A stretch of 64,000 bases of DNA from Oceanobacillus senegalensis (GCF_900176885.1 NZ_LT839648.1:833049-897048); one strand, 5' to 3'; numbered from the stretch's first letter, positions 52,440 through 61,406 are shown. A program made the numbers and translations. The notes: a model not told the origin generated them from the sequence alone.

Positions 52440-52595
52440 TTCTAAATGTGCTTAGAAGATCTGACCAACAATTGGATAGGTCTTCTAAGCGCTACCATGT
52501 AAAAAGTTGTTGTTTTTTCGATATATTCCAAAGTCCTTGTCTTTTTTTAGCTTATTATATAAAATGAAGTAATAGCATAGTAATACATATGAAAT

Positions 52596-52757
52596 AAGGT
52601 GTCTAGTTTTATAAAGACTATTGACTTAAAAGGGAAGTTGGTGAAATTCCGACGCGGTCCCGCCACTGTAAATGGTAGTTTACTACAAATACCACTGTAC
52701 TTTATTGTATGGGAAGGTGTAGTGATGTATAAGCCATGAGCCAGGAGACCTGCCTTA
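52596..52757 (+). promoter_or_regulatory. Cobalamin (B12) riboswitch
   Basis: Contains the B12-box GCCATGAGCCAGGAGACCTGCC at about 52733-52754 and GGGAAGTTGGTGAAATTCCG with GGTCCCGCCACTGTA in the core at 52632-52670. It controls the late-cobalamin operon; a terminator follows at 52844. Adenosylcobalamin or methylcobalamin should repress expression. Confidence 0.96.
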
Positions 52758-52843
52758 TTTGTTGCACCAATACCTACGAGGATAGGGAGTGTGTAGTATT
52801 CATAGATTCGATGTGCATTCATGTGTCATATATCTAGTATACT

Positions 52844-52884
52844 AGCATCTCTACTTTTCATTTAAGTAGGGATGCTTCTTTTTA
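52844..52884 (+). terminator. Riboswitch-controlled terminator
   Basis: AGCATCTCTACTT pairs with AAGTAGGGATGCT, followed by TCTTTTTA; it is the likely off-state terminator for the operon. Confidence 0.85.
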
Positions 52885-52915
52885 TTCAAAAATTTAAACG
52901 AGGGAATGCGGTAAG

Positions 52916-53878
52916 ATGGTATATCATTTGATAGCTATCCTGGTAGCGGTGTGCTTAGATTGGATGATAGGGGACCCCCCTTCATGGCCACATCCTGTTA
53001 GATGGATTGGAAGCGGGATATCAGCATTAGAAAAACAACTCAATACAGAGAAGGCACGTAAATGTAAGGGGATTTTAATGATTCTAATTCTAACTAGTAT
53101 AGCTTTTTTAATTACGTTTATCCTCATAACGGTTCTTTACTATATACACCCTATTATTGGAGTGCTGGGAGAAGGAGTCGTTATTGCTACAACGATTGCT
53201 CAAAAAGGATTAATAAAAGCTGGATTGGATGTCTACAATCCGTTAAAAAGTGGCCAATTACTAGAAGCAAGGGAGCAGCTATCTTATGTTGTCGGCAGGG
53301 ACACAGAACATTTGGACGAAAAAGAAATTGTAAGGGGGGCGGTTGAAACCGTTGCAGAAAATGTTAGTGATGGAGTGACGGCACCTTTATTTTGGGCATT
53401 TATTGGCGGAGCGCCATTTGCAATGGTTTACCGAACCATTAATACATGTGATTCGATGGTAGGGTATACGAATGAAAACTATAAGGAATTTGGATGGGCA
53501 TCAGCTAAACTAGACGATATCGTCAATTGGCTACCAAGCCGCATAACCGCGCTCCTCCTTATCATTGCCAATAAGCCTGTCCATATGAAAAGAAATGTAG
53601 CTTTTAAAATTTTATTTCGTGATGCTAAGAAACATCCAAGCCCAAATAGCGGTTGGTTAGAGGCCGCACTAGCATCTATATTAGGCGTGGAGCTTGGTGG
53701 AATCAACTATTACAAGGGTATTCTTTCACGAAGAGCAAAAATGGGAGATGCTATTGTAGCTTTAGACAAGAGTCATATTATCCTAACGAACCGGATTCTA
53801 TCAAGAACAACGATATTATTTCTATTAGCTATTGGAATAGGAGGGATACTTATTGAACTGGCCAGAGCATGGTTCTAA
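52916..53878 (+). CDS. cbiB: Adenosylcobinamide-phosphate synthase (CbiB)
   Basis: A 320-residue membrane protein that joins (R)-1-aminopropan-2-ol phosphate to adenosylcobyric acid. The N-terminus LDWMIGDPPSWPHPVRWIG is the family signature, and AENVSDGVTAPLFW near residue 148 is also conserved. It is the first gene of the operon and overlaps cobD by 26 nt, so the products are probably made in equal amounts. The B12 riboswitch upstream controls it. Confidence 0.94.
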   Translation: MVYHLIAILVAVCLDWMIGDPPSWPHPVRWIGSGISALEKQLNTEKARKCKGILMILILTSIAFLITFILITVLYYIHPIIGVLGEGVVIATTIAQKGLIKAGLDVYNPLKSGQLLEAREQLSYVVGRDTEHLDEKEIVRGAVETVAENVSDGVTAPLFWAFIGGAPFAMVYRTINTCDSMVGYTNENYKEFGWASAKLDDIVNWLPSRITALLLIIANKPVHMKRNVAFKILFRDAKKHPSPNSGWLEAALASILGVELGGINYYKGILSRRAKMGDAIVALDKSHIILTNRILSRTTILFLLAIGIGGILIELARAWF

Positions 53879-54938
53879 TCCACAATATACTTTTAAGAAA
53901 ATGGGATTTCCGATGCCAGATAACTATATTGATTTTAGTGCAAATATTAACCCTATGGGACCTCCAAAGAAGTTAAAACAGCAATGGGGGGCATTTATTG
54001 AAAAAATAGCTGAATATCCTGATCCGTATGCTTACACTCTAAAGAAAAAAATTGCACAGAAGGCTAATGTAGAATCTTCATCTATTTTAATTGGAAACGG
54101 AGCATCGGAAATTATCCATATGATTGGTCAAATGCTTGCTTTTAAAAAGGTATTAATTATAGAACCATCCTTCTCGGAGTATGAAAAAGCTTGTCGCGTC
54201 AATGGTTGCCAAATTGAATATTTTTATTTGAAAGAACCAACCTGGGAAATAGAATGGAGAGATCTAATTAATAAATTATCGGTGGTAGATGCTGTATTTC
54301 TATGTAATCCAAATAATCCAACGGGCATACAGTATTCTTATTCAACCACTATTCGGTTACTTGAGGAATGTAAAAAAAGAGATGTGCTCTTCATTATCGA
54401 TGAAGCATTTTATGATTTCTCTACAAACTATGAATCAATAACATCACTTGTAAAGGAATCAAATCAAATAGTTCTTCTCCGTTCTTTGACAAAAATATAT
54501 TCCATACCTGGCCTAAGACTTGGGTATTTAATTGCTCATCCGTCTATTATTGAGAAGCTTTCACCGTATCAGCCCCAATGGAGTATTAACTCTGTTGCGA
54601 TGCAGGCAGGGGAAGTTTGTTTGGAAGAAGATAGCTTTATTCATAAGACGGTTGGTTTTATTAAGGAAGAGCGTGCTAGGCTTTTTTCATTTTTTGATAG
54701 AGAAGGATTTAATGTATCCGCTTCAAGTGTAAATTTCTATTTACTTCAGGATCCATCAAAAGAAGCACTAGCACTTTTTGCATATTTATTAAAAAGGGGT
54801 TTGGTTCCAAGACATACTTATAATTTTCCAGGTCTTGATGGAAAATGGTTACGATTCGCGATTAAAAGTACAGAAGAAAATAGTCGTTTGATGGAGGTGT
54901 TATCTGAATGGAAAAGACTTCCATGCTCACCTTTATAA
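53853..54938 (+). CDS. cobD: Threonine-phosphate decarboxylase (CobD)
   Basis: A PLP-dependent class I/II aminotransferase-fold enzyme of 361 residues that makes (R)-1-amino-2-propanol phosphate for CbiB. The N-terminal HGSNPQYTFKKMG and IDFSANINPMGPP segments are typical of CobD; SLTKIYSIPGLRLGY holds the PLP lysine. The start is TTG at 53853 with GGAGG 7 nt upstream, inside the 3' end of cbiB. It also overlaps cobU by 31 nt. Confidence 0.92.
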   Translation: MNWPEHGSNPQYTFKKMGFPMPDNYIDFSANINPMGPPKKLKQQWGAFIEKIAEYPDPYAYTLKKKIAQKANVESSSILIGNGASEIIHMIGQMLAFKKVLIIEPSFSEYEKACRVNGCQIEYFYLKEPTWEIEWRDLINKLSVVDAVFLCNPNNPTGIQYSYSTTIRLLEECKKRDVLFIIDEAFYDFSTNYESITSLVKESNQIVLLRSLTKIYSIPGLRLGYLIAHPSIIEKLSPYQPQWSINSVAMQAGEVCLEEDSFIHKTVGFIKEERARLFSFFDREGFNVSASSVNFYLLQDPSKEALALFAYLLKRGLVPRHTYNFPGLDGKWLRFAIKSTEENSRLMEVLSEWKRLPCSPL

Positions 54939-55477
54939 CCGGTGGGGTTCGAAGCGGAAAAAGTAGTATTGCTGAAAAGTTAGCAATCAAAGCGGCTTCG
55001 GAGATAGACGGTCAGCTTCATTACGTAGCAACAAGTAAATTAACAGACAAAGAAATGGCAGATCGAATCAAACGGCATCAAAAGGATAGAAAATGCAGTA
55101 GCTATCCATGGAATACATGGGAAAAGGAAAGTAATCTTGAGGTTTTATCAACTTCCTTTACGAAAAACGACATTGTTTTATTGGATTGTATGACTACATG
55201 GTTATCTAATGAGTTATTTTCTGAACATGAGATGTGGAAGAAGCGTGAGTCAGAAGTCGTTCATCACATGATAAAGGCAGTACATCACATTTCAGAAAGC
55301 TGTCATCACTTAATCATTGTTAGCAATGAAGTATTTTTTGAACCTGTATATGAAAATGAACTTGTATTTACTTACTGTCGACTGCTTGGCAAGCTTCATC
55401 AAGAAATTGTTAGAATAGCAAATCAAGCGTACCTTGTGGAATTTGGACTACCAATAACAATGAAAGGAGGAAAATGA
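54908..55477 (+). CDS. cobU: CobU-like adenosylcobinamide kinase/guanylyltransferase
   Basis: A 189-residue protein with the P-loop GGVRSGKS and the guanylyl-accepting histidine segment RIKRHQKDRK near residue 55-64. The later VSNEVF corresponds to the NEVG of CobU, but the following GxGIVP motif is missing. It should phosphorylate and guanylylate adenosylcobinamide. The protein starts at an ATG with GGAGG 9 nt upstream and overlaps cobD. A shorter second CobU-like protein is encoded at 58309. Confidence 0.85.
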   Translation: MEKTSMLTFITGGVRSGKSSIAEKLAIKAASEIDGQLHYVATSKLTDKEMADRIKRHQKDRKCSSYPWNTWEKESNLEVLSTSFTKNDIVLLDCMTTWLSNELFSEHEMWKKRESEVVHHMIKAVHHISESCHHLIIVSNEVFFEPVYENELVFTYCRLLGKLHQEIVRIANQAYLVEFGLPITMKGGK

Positions 55478-56985
55478 TGAAAGGGATAATGATTCAAGGT
55501 ACAGGTTCGGATGTAGGGAAAAGTTTAATTGCCACAGCATTTTGCCGTTTGTTTGCGAACGAAGGATTAAAGGTGACCCCATTTAAATCCCAAAATATGT
55601 CTAATAATTCCTACGTGACAGTAGATGGGAAGGAAATTGGACGGGCCCAAGGGGTTCAGGCGGAGGCAGCAGGCATGGAGGCAAATGTGTGGATGAACCC
55701 CATATTATTAAAGCCACGTTCAGATATTCAGTCAGAAGTGGTTCTGCTAGGAGAAGCAGTTGAAACGTTTTCTGGTAAGGATTATCGAGAGAGGTTTTAT
55801 GACAAAGGATTAGAAGTCATACGAACATCCCTCCATTACATAAAAGAAAATTTTGATGTCGTTGTAATTGAAGGTGCGGGAAGTCCAGTAGAAATTAATT
55901 TAAATGACAGAGAACTTGTGAATATGAAAGTAGCAGAATTAGCGGATGTTCCAGTTGTATTGGTCGCAGATATAGAACGTGGTGGAGTGTTTGCTAGTAT
56001 TATCGGCACATTGGAGCTTTTAGCTATGGAAGAAAGAAATCGAATAAAGGGTCTAATTATAAATAAATTTCGCGGTGATATTCAATTGTTTCAGGATGGA
56101 GTAAATTGGCTGGAAGAAAATACAGGGATTCCAGTCTTTGGAGTACTTCCGCATATCGACAATCATCAAATTGATGAGGAGGATTCCTTATCACTCCAAG
56201 CAGAACCGTATCAAAGAGGTAACAGAGAAATTGATATAGCGGTAATTCATTTCCCTTATATTTCGAATTATAGTGATGTCGAGCCATTTTTTTATGAAGA
56301 AGATGTAGCTGTGCGATTTGTTAAAGACCCGTCCGAGTTTGGTAAACCAGATGCGGTAATCCTTCCTGACACGAAAAGCACGATACAAGATTTACAAATG
56401 ATAAAAAATAATGGATTCGAAAAATTGCTCGTTAAATATGTACAGGATGGAGGCTTTATTTTTGGGATTAGTGGGGGTTACCAAATGATGGGAACTGAAA
56501 TTACTGATGAGTTTGGAGGAGATACGGGAATAATTGGTTGTAATATTAAAGGTCTAAATCTAATCCCAGCAAGAACTTTTTTTCGCGATGCTACAGAAAC
56601 AGTTCGTTCGAATGGACATTATCATCTGAGGACAAGCCTAAAGGGAAATACAACCATTACAGGATATGAAATTCACTTAGGTAGGACGGAAGTAAATGCG
56701 GAATATAAATCCTTTTTGATGCTAGATGATGGTAAAAGTGAAGGGTACTATGGAGAAAATGGCAGAGTGATTGGGACATACGTTCATCATCTGTTCCATA
56801 GTGATGAGTGGAGAAATCAATGGCTGAATCATATTAGGAATAATAAATCCTTACCAAGTAAATCAGTAGTTAACACAGAAGAATTGAAAAAAGAAAGATA
56901 TGACAGGCTGGCAAATAATATGAAAGAGCACTTGGATTGGGAAAAAATCAAAGATATGGTGAATAGTTGGGAAAGTGAAAAATGA
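55474..56985 (+). CDS. cobQ: Cobyric acid synthase
   Basis: A 503-residue amidotransferase (CbiP/CobQ) that amidates the b, d, e and g side chains of adenosylcobyrinic acid a,c-diamide. The N-terminal ATPase domain has MIQGTGSDVGKSLI, and the C-terminal glutaminase-like domain has FGISGGYQMMG, where the catalytic Cys of the usual ICGGYQ is replaced by Ser, followed by YVHHLFHS. The 4-base overlap ATGA with cobU and with cobS shows tight coupling. The Ser in place of Cys would affect glutamine use and is worth checking. Confidence 0.9.
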   Translation: MMKGIMIQGTGSDVGKSLIATAFCRLFANEGLKVTPFKSQNMSNNSYVTVDGKEIGRAQGVQAEAAGMEANVWMNPILLKPRSDIQSEVVLLGEAVETFSGKDYRERFYDKGLEVIRTSLHYIKENFDVVVIEGAGSPVEINLNDRELVNMKVAELADVPVVLVADIERGGVFASIIGTLELLAMEERNRIKGLIINKFRGDIQLFQDGVNWLEENTGIPVFGVLPHIDNHQIDEEDSLSLQAEPYQRGNREIDIAVIHFPYISNYSDVEPFFYEEDVAVRFVKDPSEFGKPDAVILPDTKSTIQDLQMIKNNGFEKLLVKYVQDGGFIFGISGGYQMMGTEITDEFGGDTGIIGCNIKGLNLIPARTFFRDATETVRSNGHYHLRTSLKGNTTITGYEIHLGRTEVNAEYKSFLMLDDGKSEGYYGENGRVIGTYVHHLFHSDEWRNQWLNHIRNNKSLPSKSVVNTEELKKERYDRLANNMKEHLDWEKIKDMVNSWESEK

Positions 56986-57773
56986 AGTTTCTCAAAGGTT
57001 TTTTAATTAATGTTCAGTTTTTTACTTCGATACCTATTCGTCTATCACTACCCATGGATAAAGTGCATATAGAAAAAAGCATTCTAAGCTTCCCATTATT
57101 TGGGCTATTTCAGGGAATATTATATAGTTTATTATTTTATGCTCTATATGAATGGACTCCTTTTTCAATGGCAGCTGTTGCATTTTTAGTTTGGTTATGG
57201 ATGATTATTTTGACTGGTGGAATCCATTTGGATGGTTGGATGGACACGAATGATGCATTTTTCTCCTTCCAGGAACAAGATAAAAGATTGGAAATTATGA
57301 AGGACCCACGAATGGGGGCTTTTGGGGTAATATCTATCATAATTCTATTAAGCTCGCGTTTATTCTTTTTATATGAGATTACCACTTTTATATGTTCACT
57401 GTCCTATTTTCTGATCCTATTTATTCCCTTTTTAAGTAAAAACGTGATGGGGATTGTTTTGTTGACCATTCCAACTGCTAAGGAAGAAGGAATGGCAGCC
57501 TTTTTTAAGAATGCTGCGAGACCAAAAATATTATGGATCTATCCCATTTATATCATTATATTGATAGGTGTAATGGGGAGTATAAATGGAAATTTAATTT
57601 ATATACTTCTTATGCTAGCCATAACAGCAATGGGATGTTATTTATTTATACGTTGTAAGGTCATTAAATGGTTTGGAGGAGTTACTGGTGATGTACTTGG
57701 TGCTACGGTGGAAGGGACGGAACTTATTCTATGGATGATGGTTTGGCTATTACATTATTTCGTCATGGTATAA
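56982..57773 (+). CDS. cobS: Adenosylcobinamide-GDP ribazoletransferase
   Basis: A 263-residue membrane enzyme that joins adenosylcobinamide-GDP with alpha-ribazole (phosphate) to form cobalamin (phosphate). The GGIHLDGWMDTNDAFFSF segment with its acidic metal-binding residues and PRMGAFGVISI are conserved. It overlaps cobQ by ATGA and the phosphatase gene by 43 nt. The alpha-ribazole it needs could come from the cblT-cblS genes downstream. Confidence 0.93.
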   Translation: MKFLKGFLINVQFFTSIPIRLSLPMDKVHIEKSILSFPLFGLFQGILYSLLFYALYEWTPFSMAAVAFLVWLWMIILTGGIHLDGWMDTNDAFFSFQEQDKRLEIMKDPRMGAFGVISIIILLSSRLFFLYEITTFICSLSYFLILFIPFLSKNVMGIVLLTIPTAKEEGMAAFFKNAARPKILWIYPIYIIILIGVMGSINGNLIYILLMLAITAMGCYLFIRCKVIKWFGGVTGDVLGATVEGTELILWMMVWLLHYFVMV

Positions 57774-58357
57774 CAATGGGGAATAAAATGAAGCAATATT
57801 TGGGATGGAATGATTCCCCATTAAGTGAGGAGGCTATTCAAGAGTTGTTAGCCTACTCCTTAGACCAAAAACCATATGATTTATTTCTAAGTAGTGATTT
57901 ACAACGCTGCTTAACTACTTTTTCCCTGCTATTTCCTGAAGAGCATCCAATAACTCTTACGGAATTGAGAGAGATGGATTTTGGAATTTTTGCAGGAAAA
58001 ACGTATGAGGAATTAAAGGAAAGTAAAGCTTACCAGAGTTGGTTGAATCAAATAAAACAAGTGAAACCTCCTGGAGGTGAATCCTATGCGTTATTTACAA
58101 CTAGGGTTCAAAAAGGCTGGGATAAAGTGAGAGATATTATCATAGATAATGGAGCAACAAACCCATTTATTGTGACACATGGAGGGGTAATTCGCTACCT
58201 GTTGTCTCGGTATGGACCAGTAGAAAAAAGTTTTTGGGAGTGGAATATTCCGCATGGGACAGGGATTGTATTACTGTTTAATCAAGACCAATTAAGGAGG
58301 GGAGAGCGATGCACTTTGTTACGGGAGGTGCTTTTAACGGAAAACGAGGATGGGTAA
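57731..58357 (+). CDS. Histidine phosphatase, probable alpha-ribazole phosphatase
   Basis: A 208-residue member of the histidine phosphatase superfamily with the RHG motif LFRHGITMGN and later THGGVIRYLL. Position in the operon suggests it removes phosphate from alpha-ribazole phosphate or adenosylcobalamin phosphate (CobC role). A second phosphatase at 59959 could do the same, so the assignment of roles is open. ATG at 57731 overlaps cobS by 43 nt. Confidence 0.78.
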   Translation: MDDGLAITLFRHGITMGNKMKQYLGWNDSPLSEEAIQELLAYSLDQKPYDLFLSSDLQRCLTTFSLLFPEEHPITLTELREMDFGIFAGKTYEELKESKAYQSWLNQIKQVKPPGGESYALFTTRVQKGWDKVRDIIIDNGATNPFIVTHGGVIRYLLSRYGPVEKSFWEWNIPHGTGIVLLFNQDQLRRGERCTLLREVLLTENEDG

Positions 58358-58734
58358 AAAAATATTATCCATCGTATGATTGGATTTCCTTATATGATGG
58401 GGATGATTTAAGAAATGATTTTTCACATATGAATAGTTCCATCCTTGTAATAGAAGGGATTGAAACGTGGTTTAAAAAATTGTGTTACGAAATGGATGTA
58501 ACAGAAGCTATTTGTGAATGGAGAACCATGTTGGAAAAATGGGAGGAATGGGAATGTAAAGATCCCAACCGGCAAGTTATTATTATTGGTACAGATATTA
58601 CAAAAGGTATTGTTCCGATAGAAAAGATAGATAGAAATTGGCGGGATTTAACAGGATGGGCTTACCAAGATTTAACGCATAAAAGTAACCGGGTTGATAT
58701 CATCTGGTATGGATTATGTCATAGGATGAAGTAA
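58309..58734 (+). CDS. Short CobU-like protein
   Basis: A 141-residue protein with a P-loop-like GGAFNGKR near residue 6 and, at the end, GTDITKGIVPIEKIDRNWRDLTG, matching the NEVGxGIVPxxxxxRxxRDLxG of CobU. The part that carries the guanylylated His in CobU (RIxRHxxRR) is absent. It therefore looks like a reduced CobU paralogue that keeps what the CobU at 54908 lacks. It overlaps the phosphatase gene by 49 nt and precedes cblT by 23 nt. Confidence 0.72.
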   Translation: MHFVTGGAFNGKRGWVKKYYPSYDWISLYDGDDLRNDFSHMNSSILVIEGIETWFKKLCYEMDVTEAICEWRTMLEKWEEWECKDPNRQVIIIGTDITKGIVPIEKIDRNWRDLTGWAYQDLTHKSNRVDIIWYGLCHRMK

Positions 58735-58757
58735 TATAGTGGAAGGGGGAGTTTTCG

Positions 58758-59252
58758 GTGAATAGTAGAAAAATAAGTATACTAGCCTTATTTATTGCTT
58801 TATCTGTAGTTGGTGCAGCAACAAAAATTCCAGCTATCATAGGAAGTGTTGCGTTAGACGCTTTTCCAGCTTTACTTGCAGGCACATTTTTCGGTATAGG
58901 AGCCGGTGCGGTCGTCGGCGGATTTGGTCATATGGTGTCTGCATTAATTGGAGGGATGCCAATGGGGGCTTTACATGTTGTTATTGCCATTGAGATGGCA
59001 TTATTAGTTGCTATGTTTACCATTTTAATCGAGCGAGGAAAAAATATCTTTGCTGCAATTATCTTTGTTATCGGCAATGTTTTACTAGCTCCTGCTCCTT
59101 TTATTTTTTTATTTGGAGTTGAGTTTTATATGGCGCTAATACCTTCATTGTTCATTGGTTCTGTATTAAATGTATTGGTAGCACTCATCGTTTATTCTCG
59201 TATACGACCATTTTTTGTAGCAACTTATTTTAAGGAGGAAATGAAAGGATGA
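58758..59252 (+). CDS. cblT: ECF transporter S component, probable alpha-ribazole transporter CblT
   Basis: A 164-residue membrane protein with five to six hydrophobic segments, including LDAFPALLAGTFFGIGAGAV and GGFGHMVSALIGGMPMG, matching CblT-type S components of ECF transporters. Listeria and Geobacillus CblT import alpha-ribazole. It is followed by cblS with a 4-base overlap, supporting the role. Uses shared EcfAAT components not in this window. Confidence 0.82.
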   Translation: MNSRKISILALFIALSVVGAATKIPAIIGSVALDAFPALLAGTFFGIGAGAVVGGFGHMVSALIGGMPMGALHVVIAIEMALLVAMFTILIERGKNIFAAIIFVIGNVLLAPAPFIFLFGVEFYMALIPSLFIGSVLNVLVALIVYSRIRPFFVATYFKEEMKG

Positions 59253-59947
59253 GAAATGCTATAACCATTCCATTTAATCATGAGGAAATGCTCGTAGTCA
59301 CTAATGACAATAGTGGAGCAATAGGAATGAAAGAAGCGGACAAGGTTCACGTTCCATATGAAATGGTAGGTTATTATTCTTTCCGAGTAGCAGTAATGGA
59401 ATGCATGGCTTCAGGGGCAGAGCCTATTTCTGTTGTGATACAAAATTTTTGCGGGGAAGATGCTTGGAAAGGATTAGTACAAGGAATTAAAAAGGGCTTA
59501 ACTGAGTTACTAATGGAGGATGTCGCTATAACAGGATCGACTGAAAGCAATTTTTCTTTAACACAGTCAGCCGTTGGATTACAGGTTCTTGGCAAAAAGT
59601 TAAAAATTAGATCTGAGGAAGAAAAGTTTTATTTGGAAAATGTCGCATTAATTGGATTGCCATTAGTCGGGGAAGAGGTTCTTTCTCAAAAGAAGGATAT
59701 TGCCCCATTATCCATTTTCCGAGACCTTAACAACCTTCAAGATGTTTTTGTATGGCCTGTTGGTTCGAAGGGAGTACTTTCCGAAATAGAAAAAATGGCA
59801 CCTATGTTTAGGGACAAAGTGAATGTATCTGGGGAAATTGATTTGAAAAAGTCAGGTGGACCTTCTACTTCATTCTTGGTTACTTATTCCAAAGAAAAAG
59901 AGAACCAAATCCGGACGATTGCAGGAACATATTACCACAAACTTTAA
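59249..59947 (+). CDS. cblS: Alpha-ribazole kinase CblS
   Basis: A 232-residue AIR-synthase (PurM)-like protein, with VTNDNSGAIGMKEADKVHVP at the N-terminus and the GSTESNFSLTQSAVGL segment. CblS phosphorylates alpha-ribazole, giving the alpha-ribazole phosphate used by CobS and bypassing CobT. It overlaps cblT by 4 bases, as described for Gram-positive cbl pairs. The CobT gene is absent from this cluster, in line with this bypass. Confidence 0.84.
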   Translation: MRNAITIPFNHEEMLVVTNDNSGAIGMKEADKVHVPYEMVGYYSFRVAVMECMASGAEPISVVIQNFCGEDAWKGLVQGIKKGLTELLMEDVAITGSTESNFSLTQSAVGLQVLGKKLKIRSEEEKFYLENVALIGLPLVGEEVLSQKKDIAPLSIFRDLNNLQDVFVWPVGSKGVLSEIEKMAPMFRDKVNVSGEIDLKKSGGPSTSFLVTYSKEKENQIRTIAGTYYHKL

Positions 59948-59958
59948 GGAGGAATACC

Positions 59959-60579
59959 ATGTTACATATATATTTTGTTAGACATGGTGAAACAGAATGG
60001 AATAGAGAAAGCCGCTTACAAGGTCGTTTAGATTCTCCTTTAACAGTAAAAGGGATACAGGATGCAAAGCAACTAGGAGAACGATTAAAGCCAATAAATT
60101 TCCAGCAAATAATATCTAGCCCGAGTGAGAGAGCGGTTAAAACAGCGAGATTACTAATTGAAAATCGCAGTTTACCTTTTAAAACAGATAAAAGACTGAT
60201 GGAGATTGATTTAGGGAGCTGGCAGGGGAAAACGATTAAGGAAATTAGAAAAGAAGATCCAACTACATATAATCAGTATATCCATTATCCCCATTTATAT
60301 GATAAACAGGATGGGGAAACAATAAGAGATGTTCAATTTAGGATAAGATGCTTTTTGAAGAATCTTGAAAAGGTATATACGGCAGGTGATGTCCTAGTAA
60401 TTACACATGGAGTTGTTATAAAGGTGTTACAAAGTCTATGTAAAAATATTTCCCTCCAAAGAGTATGGGAGCCACCGGAGATTGATGGAACCAGTGTGAC
60501 AATTGTTCAATTAACTAATGGAAATAAAAAGCTTCTTTTAGAAGGAGATACTTCACATAAAAATCATATAGTAACATAA
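59959..60579 (+). CDS. Histidine phosphatase, second CobC-like candidate
   Basis: A 206-residue protein with the RHG motif YFVRHGETEWN and THGVVIKVL near the C-terminus; SSPSERAVKTARLL is also typical. It lies 11 nt after cblS and has GGAGG upstream, so it belongs to the cobalamin transcript. It could dephosphorylate alpha-ribazole phosphate or adenosylcobalamin phosphate. Which of the two phosphatases (the other is at 57731) serves B12 synthesis cannot be decided from sequence. Confidence 0.8.
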   Translation: MLHIYFVRHGETEWNRESRLQGRLDSPLTVKGIQDAKQLGERLKPINFQQIISSPSERAVKTARLLIENRSLPFKTDKRLMEIDLGSWQGKTIKEIRKEDPTTYNQYIHYPHLYDKQDGETIRDVQFRIRCFLKNLEKVYTAGDVLVITHGVVIKVLQSLCKNISLQRVWEPPEIDGTSVTIVQLTNGNKKLLLEGDTSHKNHIVT

Positions 60580-60650
60580 ATAAGAAAAATAAAGTAGAAT
60601 TACAAAGCCTTGGGACGCAAGTATGATGGGATTTCTTGTGTTTCAAGTTT

Positions 60651-60706
60651 TTTATCGCAGGTTAAGGGGCAGTAATAACCCCATTGATTAAAGATTCACT
60701 TTATGG
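60651..60706 (+). repeat. Intergenic repeat, copy C (short form)
   Basis: TTTATCGCAGGTTAAGGGGC followed by AGTAATAACCCCATTGATT and AAAGATTCACTTTATGG. The GGGG/CCCC pair forms a small hairpin. It lacks the long middle section found in copies A and B and lies after the cobalamin operon. The 304-base gap 60580-60883 holds nothing else I can identify. Confidence 0.8.
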
Positions 60707-60883
60707 CGTTAAATAATATAGGATGTGCAAGTTTTAGTTGTGCGCGATGTTTTCATTGCCGACTGTCGCGGTCCATAAAAAGGTACGGTTTTAGCCTTCT
60801 CAAAGAAATCCCCCTTCATGCATGAAAAAATGGGATTAGCTTAAAAATAAGATATATTCCGATTGTGGAGGGGGTGACTGAAT

Positions 60884-61237
60884 ATGCGCTTCTTAAATAG
60901 TGTTGCATTAACATTGATTATTATTGGTGCTATTAACTGGGGGCTTATTGCGTTTTTTCAATTCGATTTGGTTGCTGCGCTTTTTGGAGGACAAGATGGC
61001 TTTTTAGCGAGAGTGGTTTATGGATTAGTCGGTATTAGTGGGCTATATTATCTTACAAGAGCTATATATCCAATAGGTGACAATCCAGCGAATCGTCCGG
61101 ACCTGAATACGGGGAAATTGAATTATGGAACGGAATTTGGAGAAGAGGAGACCGATATAGATAACCCATCGGCACATTCATTGCAGACATCTGAACAATT
61201 TAAAAGACCAACAGGACATCATTATAAAGAGGATTAA
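60884..61237 (+). CDS. DUF378 small membrane protein
   Basis: A 117-residue protein. The first 65 residues hold two membrane segments with the DUF378 signature NSVALTLIIIGAINWGLIAF and GLVGISGLYYLTR; the rest is a hydrophilic tail. Function unknown; related to B. subtilis YuzA. GGAGGGGGTG lies before the ATG. A terminator and another copy of the intergenic repeat follow. Confidence 0.82.
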   Translation: MRFLNSVALTLIIIGAINWGLIAFFQFDLVAALFGGQDGFLARVVYGLVGISGLYYLTRAIYPIGDNPANRPDLNTGKLNYGTEFGEEETDIDNPSAHSLQTSEQFKRPTGHHYKED

Positions 61238-61240
61238 TTT

Positions 61241-61269
61241 AAAAGCCCAGTGTACAACTGGGTTTTATT
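61241..61269 (+). terminator. Terminator of the DUF378 gene
   Basis: AAAAGCCCAGT pairs with ACTGGGTTTT around a short loop, followed by T-rich sequence that runs into repeat copy D. Confidence 0.75.
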
Positions 61270-61324
61270 TATCGCTGATTAAGGGACACTAATACCACCA
61301 CTGATTTAAGATTCTCTTTATTTG
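61268..61324 (+). repeat. Intergenic repeat, copy D (short, divergent)
   Basis: TTTATCGCTGATTAAGGGAC, then ACTAATACCACCACTGATTT and AAGATTCTCTTTATT. It is the most divergent copy but keeps all segments of copy C in order. Confidence 0.65.
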
Positions 61325-61397
61325 ATGGAATGATACCTTATATATAAAGGGTGTGGGGAATTCTAAACGAAATAGAAGTCTAAATCTAGTTTTTTAA

Positions 61398-61406
61398 TGG
61401 TATACT
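61398..61406 (+). promoter_or_regulatory. Extended -10 promoter of the toxin RNA
   Basis: TGGTATACT at 61398-61406 is an extended -10 element. The transcript would start near 61413, just before the inverted repeat CAATGACCGA at 61416-61425. A matching element faces it on the other strand at 61724-61732. Confidence 0.55.
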
